From Mycolicibacterium sp. CBMA 247 (lineage in GTDB: Bacteria; Actinomycetota; Actinomycetes; Mycobacteriales; Mycobacteriaceae), in contig NZ_VTGX01000001.1 of NCBI RefSeq assembly GCF_009729095.1, positions 372,001 through 436,000 on the forward strand: DNA of 64,000 bases, in the 5' to 3' direction. The notes under the pieces were generated by a model. That model ran no database searches, had not been told where the DNA came from, and was given only the letters and a program-made list of their open reading frames with translations. The translations under genes and the position numbers were made by a program. Numbering within the stretch: position 1 is the stretch's first letter; every line of letters starts with the position of its first letter. Below, piece after piece: positions 59,225-64,000 of this stretch.

Positions 59225-60235
59225 CTACAGCAGCGACAGGATCCGCTCGCCGACCTCGCTGGTCGAGAGCTTCGCGTCGCCGCGGGTGGCCAGGTGCTCG
59301 CTGACAGCCTTGTCGACCCGCGCCGCGGCGTCGGTCTCACCGATGTGGGCGAGCAGCAACGCCACGCTCATCACCGCAGCCGTCGGATCGGCGATCCCCT
59401 GCCCGGCGATATCGGGCGCACTGCCGTGCACCGGCTCGAACATCGACGGGTTGGTCCGCGTCGCATCGATGTTGCCGCTTGCGGCCAACCCGATGCCACC
59501 GCACACCGCCGCCGACAGGTCGGTGATGATGTCGCCGAACAGGTTGTCGGTGACGATCACGTCGAACCGGCCGGGATCGGTGACCATGTGAATGGTCGCG
59601 GCGTCGATGTGCTGGTAGGCCACCTCGACCTCGGGGAACTCCTTGCCCACCTCTGCCACGACGCGCGACCACAAGCTGCCGGCGAAGGTCAGCACATTGG
59701 TCTTGTGCACCAGGGTCAGGTGCTTGCGCCGGGACTGTGCCCGCGCGAACGCGTCACGCACGACCCGCTCGACACCGAACGCGGTGTTGACGCTGACCTC
59801 GGTGGCCACCTCGTGCGGTGTCCCGACGCGCAGCGCGCCGCCGTTACCGGTGTAGGGCCCCTCGGTGCCTTCGCGGACGACGACGAAGTCGATGCCCGTC
59901 ACACCCGAAAGCGGGCTCTCAACACCGGGATACAGCCGGCCCGGCCGCAGGTTGACGTGGTGGTCGAGGGCGAACCGCAGCTTGAGCAGCAGGCCGCGCT
60001 CCAAGACGCCGCTGGGCACCGACGGGTCACCGATCGCGCCGAGCAGGATGGCGTCGTAGCCGCGCAGTTCCTCGATGGTGTCCTCGGTGAGCAGTTCCCC
60101 GGTCGCGTGGTAGCGCCGCGCACCCAGGTCATACTCGGTCCGGTCCACACCGGGCAGTACCGCGTCGAGTGCCTTCAGCGCCTCGGCGATGACCTCCGGA
60201 CCGATGCCGTCACCGGCGATTACAGCGAGTTTCAT
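59225..60235 (-). CDS. leuB: 3-isopropylmalate dehydrogenase
   Basis: LeuB oxidises and decarboxylates 3-isopropylmalate to 2-oxoisocaproate in leucine synthesis. The 336-aa protein has the [10 protein letters not shown] start, the substrate arginines in [19 protein letters not shown], and the metal-binding aspartates in [13 protein letters not shown]. The NAD-binding [18 protein letters not shown] segment is near the end. Its ATG overlaps the serA stop by 4 nt. Confidence 0.96.
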   Translation of the reverse strand: MKLAVIAGDGIGPEVIAEALKALDAVLPGVDRTEYDLGARRYHATGELLTEDTIEELRGYDAILLGAIGDPSVPSGVLERGLLLKLRFALDHHVNLRPGRLYPGVESPLSGVTGIDFVVVREGTEGPYTGNGGALRVGTPHEVATEVSVNTAFGVERVVRDAFARAQSRRKHLTLVHKTNVLTFAGSLWSRVVAEVGKEFPEVEVAYQHIDAATIHMVTDPGRFDVIVTDNLFGDIITDLSAAVCGGIGLAASGNIDATRTNPSMFEPVHGSAPDIAGQGIADPTAAVMSVALLLAHIGETDAAARVDKAVSEHLATRGDAKLSTSEVGERILSLL

Positions 60236-61818
60236 GACAGGTCAACCACTTCCAGCGTCGTGGCGTCAACCGCGGCAGCGATCGCGGCGCGCACATCCTC
60301 GGGCACATCGGTATCCAGCCGCAGCATGACCGTGGCACAGTCGCCGACGGTATCCTGGCTCATCTGAGCAGCCAGGATGTTCACGTTCGCCCCGCCCAGC
60401 AGAGTGCCGATCTTGCCGAGCGCACCCGGCTGATCGCTGTAGTGGACGATGAGGTTGTACCCCTCGGCCCGCAGATCGAAGTTGCGTCCGTTGATCTGGA
60501 CGATCTTCTCGACCAGCTGCGGCCCGGACAACGTACCGGCCACATTCAACGCGCTGCCGTCGGCGTGCACGGCGCGCACATCGACCACGCTGCGATGGTT
60601 CGGGCTCTCGGTGGCGGTGCTGATCTCGGACGCCACTCCCCGGTCTGCGGCGAGTGTCGGGGCGTTGACGAACGTCACCTGCTCGTCGACCACCGCGGAG
60701 AACAATCCACGCAGCGCCGACAGGCGCAGGATCTCGACGTCTTCGGAGGCCAGCTCGCCGCGGACCTGCACGGCCAGCGACACCGGCGGCGCATCGGAGA
60801 GCGCACCGATCAGCAGGCCCAACTTGCGCACCAGATCCAGCCAGGGCGCCACCTCCTCGCCGACGGCGCCCCCACCGACATTGACCGCATCCGGCACGAA
60901 CTCGCCGGCCAGCGCAAGCTTCACGCTGGCGGCCACATCGGTGCCGGCCCGGTCCTGCGCCTCAGCAGTCGAGGCACCCAGGTGCGGGGTCACGACGACC
61001 TGGGGCAGATCGAACAGCGGGCTGTCGGTGCACGGTTCGGTGGAGAACACGTCCAGGCCGGCGGCACGCACATGGCCGCTGGTGATGGCATCGGCCAGGG
61101 CCTGCTCATCGATCAGGCCGCCACGGGCGGCGTTGACGATGATGACGCCCGGCTTGGTCTTGGCCAGGTTCTCCTTGCCGAGCAGACCGGCGGTCTCCTT
61201 GGTCTTGGGCAGGTGTACCGAGATGAAGTCGGCGCGGCCGAGCAGCTCGTCGAGCGGCAACAGCTCGATGCCGAGCTGGGCTGCGCGCGCCTGCGACACG
61301 TAGGGGTCGTAGGCCACGATGTGAGCGCCGAACGCCGCCAGTCGCTGGGCGACGAGCTGGCCGATACGGCCCAGGCCGACGACGCCGACGGTCTTGCCGA
61401 AGACCTCGGTACCGGAGAACGAAGACCGCTTCCAGGTCCGCTCACGCAGGGTCGCGTCGGCGGCAGGGATCTGCCGGGCCGAGGACAGCAGCAGCGCCAG
61501 GGCGTGCTCGGCTGCGCTGTGGATGTTGGAGGTCGGCGCGTTGACCACGAGCACCCCGCGGGCGGTTGCGGCATCGACGTCGACGTTGTCCAGGCCGACG
61601 CCCGCGCGGGCGACGATCTTGAGTTTGGGGGCCGCGGCGATGACCTCGGCGTCCACGGTGGTGGCGGAACGCACCAGCAGGGCATCGGCTTCCGGCACGG
61701 CAGCGAGCAGCTTCTCGCGGTCCGGACCGTCGACCCATCTGATCTCTACCTGGTCACCGAGCGCGGCGACGGTCGATTCCGCGAGCTTGTCGGCAATCAA
61801 AACAACGGGAAGACTCAC
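60232..61818 (-). CDS. serA: D-3-phosphoglycerate dehydrogenase
   Basis: SerA catalyses the first step of serine synthesis. The 528-aa protein is the long form with an NAD-binding Rossmann domain ([16 protein letters not shown]) and catalytic Arg/Glu/His around [13 protein letters not shown] and [10 protein letters not shown]. An intervening domain and a C-terminal ACT domain (about 455-528, [15 protein letters not shown]) for serine feedback complete it. Mycobacterial SerA1 has the same layout. It is followed by leuB with a 4-nt overlap. Confidence 0.96.
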   Translation of the reverse strand: MSLPVVLIADKLAESTVAALGDQVEIRWVDGPDREKLLAAVPEADALLVRSATTVDAEVIAAAPKLKIVARAGVGLDNVDVDAATARGVLVVNAPTSNIHSAAEHALALLLSSARQIPAADATLRERTWKRSSFSGTEVFGKTVGVVGLGRIGQLVAQRLAAFGAHIVAYDPYVSQARAAQLGIELLPLDELLGRADFISVHLPKTKETAGLLGKENLAKTKPGVIIVNAARGGLIDEQALADAITSGHVRAAGLDVFSTEPCTDSPLFDLPQVVVTPHLGASTAEAQDRAGTDVAASVKLALAGEFVPDAVNVGGGAVGEEVAPWLDLVRKLGLLIGALSDAPPVSLAVQVRGELASEDVEILRLSALRGLFSAVVDEQVTFVNAPTLAADRGVASEISTATESPNHRSVVDVRAVHADGSALNVAGTLSGPQLVEKIVQINGRNFDLRAEGYNLIVHYSDQPGALGKIGTLLGGANVNILAAQMSQDTVGDCATVMLRLDTDVPEDVRAAIAAAVDATTLEVVDLS

Positions 61819-61877
61819 CCGGACAGCCTAATGTGTCGGCCCTACCACGCCCGCACCGCGTGCGGTGTACTGGTGGC

Positions 61878-63308
61878 GTGGACGTCACAATCGTCGGCAG
61901 CGGCCCCAACGGTCTGTCCGCCGCGGTCATCTGTGCCCGGGCCGGACTGGCCGTACGCGTCATCGAAGCCCAGCCGTCGCCCGGTGGCGGCGCCCGCACA
62001 CTGCCCGACCCAGAGTTTCCCGGGGTCAGCCACGACATCTGTTCAGCCGTACATCCACTGGCTTTGGCGTCGCCGTTCTTCGGCGAATTCGATCTCGCTG
62101 CACGTGGGGTACAACTCGTGGCACCGGAGATCTCCTATGCCAACCCGCTGCCGAACCGGCCCGCCGCTATTGCCTACCGATCGCTGGACCGCACCTGCGC
62201 TGAACTCGACCAGGGTGAGTCCTGGCGGCGGTTGTTCGAACCGCTGACCCGACACCCCGACGGCGTGCTGGGCTTCTTTCTCGGCGACAAGCGGTCGCTT
62301 CCACCGGATCTGCCGACGACCGTGCGCACCGGGTTGCGGGTGCTCGCCCAAGGCAGCCCGGCATGGAGCACACTGCACGGCGAAGACGCCCGCGCACTGT
62401 TCACCGGCGTTGGCACGCATGCCATTTCCCGGATGCCCTCGCCGGTGAACAGCGGTGCGGGGCTTATGCTGGGCACCGTCGCCCACACCGCCGGTTGGCC
62501 GGTGCCCGTCGGCGGAACCCAGGTGATTCCCGATACATTGATCGCCGACCTGCAGGCTCACGGCGGAGAACTGATCACCGGCGAACCGGTAACCAGCCCA
62601 CCCGATGGTGTGGTCATCTACGACACTGCACCAACGGCATTGCTGGACATCTACGCTGATACTGTTCCGCCACGCTACGCAAAGGCGTTGCGCCGCTATC
62701 GATTCGGACCTGGTGTGTGCAAGATCGACTTTGTGCTCTCGGGCGAGATTCCGTGGCGGGACCCGCGCATGGGGACCTCACCCACGATCCATATGGGCGG
62801 AACGCGTGCACAGATGGCCATGGCCGAACGTGAAATCGCCGCCGGCCGCCACGCCGAGCGACCGATGACGCTGGCGGCGCTGCCGCATCTGGTCGACCCG
62901 ACCCGCATCGACGCCGGCGGCCGTCGACCGCTATGGACCTACTCACACGTTCCAGCCGATTCCCCTGCCGATCTCACCGAGACGGTGACAACGATGTTCG
63001 AAAGTGTGGCCCCCGGTTTCCGTGACCTCGTGCTCGCCGCGCGCTGTGTCCCGGCGGCCAAGATGACGCAGCACAACGCGAACTACGTGGGCGGCGACAT
63101 CATCGTGGGCGGGGCCACCCTGTTCGCCGCACTCGTCGGGCCAACGCTGCGGCTCAATCCCTGGACCACACCGATTCCCAAGGCGTATCTGTGCTCGTCG
63201 GCGACGCCGCCCGGTACCGGTGTGCACGGCATGGCCGGGTTCTACGCGGCCCGCACCGTGCTCAAACGCGAGTTCGGCATCACGGATCTACCTAAGCTGG
63301 CGCCATGA
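61878..63308 (+). CDS. FAD-dependent oxidoreductase (phytoene desaturase-like)
   Basis: This 476-aa flavoprotein begins with an FAD-binding motif (TIVGSGPNGLSAAV, residues 4-17) and GGGARTLPD. It belongs to the phytoene dehydrogenase/NAD(P)-binding group, like Rv2997 next to serA1 in Mycobacterium tuberculosis. No carotenoid genes are nearby, so its substrate is unknown. GTG 61878 is chosen because the Rossmann strand starts there. It overlaps the next gene by 4 nt. Confidence 0.85.
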   Translation: MDVTIVGSGPNGLSAAVICARAGLAVRVIEAQPSPGGGARTLPDPEFPGVSHDICSAVHPLALASPFFGEFDLAARGVQLVAPEISYANPLPNRPAAIAYRSLDRTCAELDQGESWRRLFEPLTRHPDGVLGFFLGDKRSLPPDLPTTVRTGLRVLAQGSPAWSTLHGEDARALFTGVGTHAISRMPSPVNSGAGLMLGTVAHTAGWPVPVGGTQVIPDTLIADLQAHGGELITGEPVTSPPDGVVIYDTAPTALLDIYADTVPPRYAKALRRYRFGPGVCKIDFVLSGEIPWRDPRMGTSPTIHMGGTRAQMAMAEREIAAGRHAERPMTLAALPHLVDPTRIDAGGRRPLWTYSHVPADSPADLTETVTTMFESVAPGFRDLVLAARCVPAAKMTQHNANYVGGDIIVGGATLFAALVGPTLRLNPWTTPIPKAYLCSSATPPGTGVHGMAGFYAARTVLKREFGITDLPKLAP

Positions 63309-63916
63309 CCCTTCCTCAGCCCAAGGTCGCCGTCATCTACTACTCCGCCACCGGCCACGGCACCACGATGGCCCAGCGCGTCACCGCCACTGCTGAGTCA
63401 GCGGGTGCCGAGGTGCGGTTGCGCCATGTCGCCGAGACCCAGGATCCGGAATCCTTCGCCCACAATCCGGCCTGGACCGCGAACTACGAAGCCACCAAGG
63501 ATCTTCCAGCGGCCACCGGTGAGGACATCGTGTGGGCGGATGCGGTGATCTTCGGTTCCCCTACCCGATTCGGTTCTGTCGCTTCGCAATTGCGCAGTTT
63601 TCTGGATTCGCTCGGCGGCCTGTGGTCGCAGGGCAAGCTCGCCGACAAGGTCTACGCCGGGTTCACGTCGACCAACACCGCGCACGGCGGGCAGGAAACC
63701 ACGCTGCTGACGCTCTATGTCACGCTGATGCACTGGGGCGGGATCATCGTGCCTCCCGGCTACACCGAGCCGCTCAAGTTCGTCGACGGCAACCCGTACG
63801 GCGCGAGTCTGCTGGCCAACCACGACAACATCGGCGATTTCGACGACATCACCAACGATGCGCTCGACCACTTGGCGCGGCGCGTGGTCGGCGTGACCGC
63901 CCGCCTGACGCAATAG
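63305..63916 (+). CDS. wrbA: NAD(P)H:quinone oxidoreductase, WrbA type
   Basis: This 203-aa flavodoxin-fold enzyme is of the WrbA (type IV NQO) family, which reduces quinones by two electrons. The FMN phosphate loop YYSATGHGTTMAQ and the GSPTRFGSVASQLR and FTSTNTAHGGQETT segments are diagnostic. The ATG overlaps the TGA of the upstream flavoprotein gene, so the two are coupled and may share a redox process. A strong hairpin follows. Confidence 0.93.
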   Translation: MTLPQPKVAVIYYSATGHGTTMAQRVTATAESAGAEVRLRHVAETQDPESFAHNPAWTANYEATKDLPAATGEDIVWADAVIFGSPTRFGSVASQLRSFLDSLGGLWSQGKLADKVYAGFTSTNTAHGGQETTLLTLYVTLMHWGGIIVPPGYTEPLKFVDGNPYGASLLANHDNIGDFDDITNDALDHLARRVVGVTARLTQ

Positions 63917-63927
63917 AACGCGAGAAC

Positions 63928-63970
63928 AACGAAATGGCTGCCATCGATGTCCGATGGCAGCCATTTCGTT
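63928..63970 (+). terminator. terminator of the flavoprotein-wrbA unit
   Basis: AACGAAATGGCTGCCATCG and its exact complement form a 19-bp stem with an ATGTC loop, 11 nt after the wrbA stop. The right arm ends in ATTTCGTT. The last 30 bp of the window contain CTA at 63988, which may be the stop of a minus-strand gene lying outside. Confidence 0.85.
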
Positions 63971-64000
63971 GATGTCGGTACGGAGTCCTAGGCCGTTTCG

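Noticed and set aside
61854..61867. Palindrome CACCGCGTGCGGTG before the FAD oxidoreductase
   Set aside because: It could be an operator, but short GC palindromes are frequent in this composition and there is no supporting promoter.
60442..62247. Long open frame antisense to serA and beyond (601 codons)
   Set aside because: It lies opposite clear serA and FAD oxidoreductase genes and encodes Gln/Gly/Arg/His-rich sequence typical of antisense frames in high-GC DNA.
63971..64000. Possible 3' end of a minus-strand gene (TAG at 63988)
   Set aside because: Only four codons fall inside the window, too little to support a feature.

Overview
The window is chromosomal DNA from a mycobacterium, most likely a fast-growing Mycolicibacterium. 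It has high GC with many GTG starts. Its gene content and order match the mycobacterial core: dacB2, ffh-glnD-glnB-amt-ftsY, smc-acyP, mutM-rnc-sepIVA-coaD-rsmD-pyc, recG, rpmB, ung-thiL, ddl, gpsA-fbiD-ppk-mutT1-hupB, leuD-leuC with a divergent IclR gene, gltX and leuB-serA. A PE-PPE-domain hydrolase, the coiled-coil divisome protein SepIVA, and a HupB with a lysine/alanine tail are mycobacterial hallmarks. Nearly all of the DNA is coding. I saw no prophage, insertion sequence or CRISPR array.

Layout. 1-3.8 kb: D,D-carboxypeptidase, diflavin reductase and an amidohydrolase. 3.8-11.3 kb: the two SRP GTPases (ffh, ftsY) flank the nitrogen operon amt-glnB-glnD, which carries two GlnR-type boxes upstream of amt. 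11.3-14.1 kb: an accessory insert (AT-rich patch, PE-PPE protein, unknown membrane-anchored protein) separates ftsY from smc. 14.1-19.4 kb: smc, acyP, an OsmC-family gene and a repeat-rich membrane protein. 19.4-28.5 kb: one long minus-strand block of DNA repair, RNA processing, cell division, CoA and anaplerotic genes ending upstream in a VKOR/DsbA-like disulfide pair. 28.5-36.1 kb: LipN-like esterase and two tandem aldo-keto reductases, then an HNH nuclease, recG and a DAK2 kinase in overlapping order. 36.2-43.1 kb: rpmB, ung, thiL, a stand-alone Lrp-type ligand-binding domain, a DUF3515 protein, ddl, a PLP enzyme and gpsA. 43.1-50.9 kb: F420 (fbiD), polyphosphate (ppk), nucleotide sanitation (mutT1), HupB and leucine genes with their regulator. 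50.9-55 kb: a repeat cluster, tRNA-Glu, tRNA-Gln, gltX, an FAH-family enzyme and a secreted lipase. 55-64 kb: an MFS transporter, a lytic transglycosylase with two divergent VWA proteins, leuB-serA, an FAD oxidoreductase and a WrbA-type quinone reductase.

Functional links visible in the sequence: amt, GlnB and GlnD form an ammonium sensing and uptake circuit. GltX sits next to tRNA-Gln and tRNA-Glu, the expected substrates of a non-discriminating GluRS. LeuC/LeuD and LeuB give isopropylmalate metabolism, with an IclR-type regulator whose promoter overlaps that of leuCD. Several genes are joined by 1-4 nt stop/start overlaps (yceD-rnc, osmC-acyP, recG-HNH, VKOR-DsbA, serA-leuB, pyc-rsmD).

Points most worth a second look: an apparent CTG start for rsmD forced by an in-frame stop; overlapping divergent promoters with an operator and a possible leader peptide at leuCD; a cluster of 16-bp repeats beside the tRNAs; a 29-bp tandem repeat; a 60-bp near-perfect palindrome; a probable frameshift in a small secreted protein; and start codons of two divergent genes that share CATG. 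I did not find a clearly novel defence or biosynthetic system. The accessory insert between ftsY and smc and the VWA/transglycosylase locus are the best candidates for undescribed biology.
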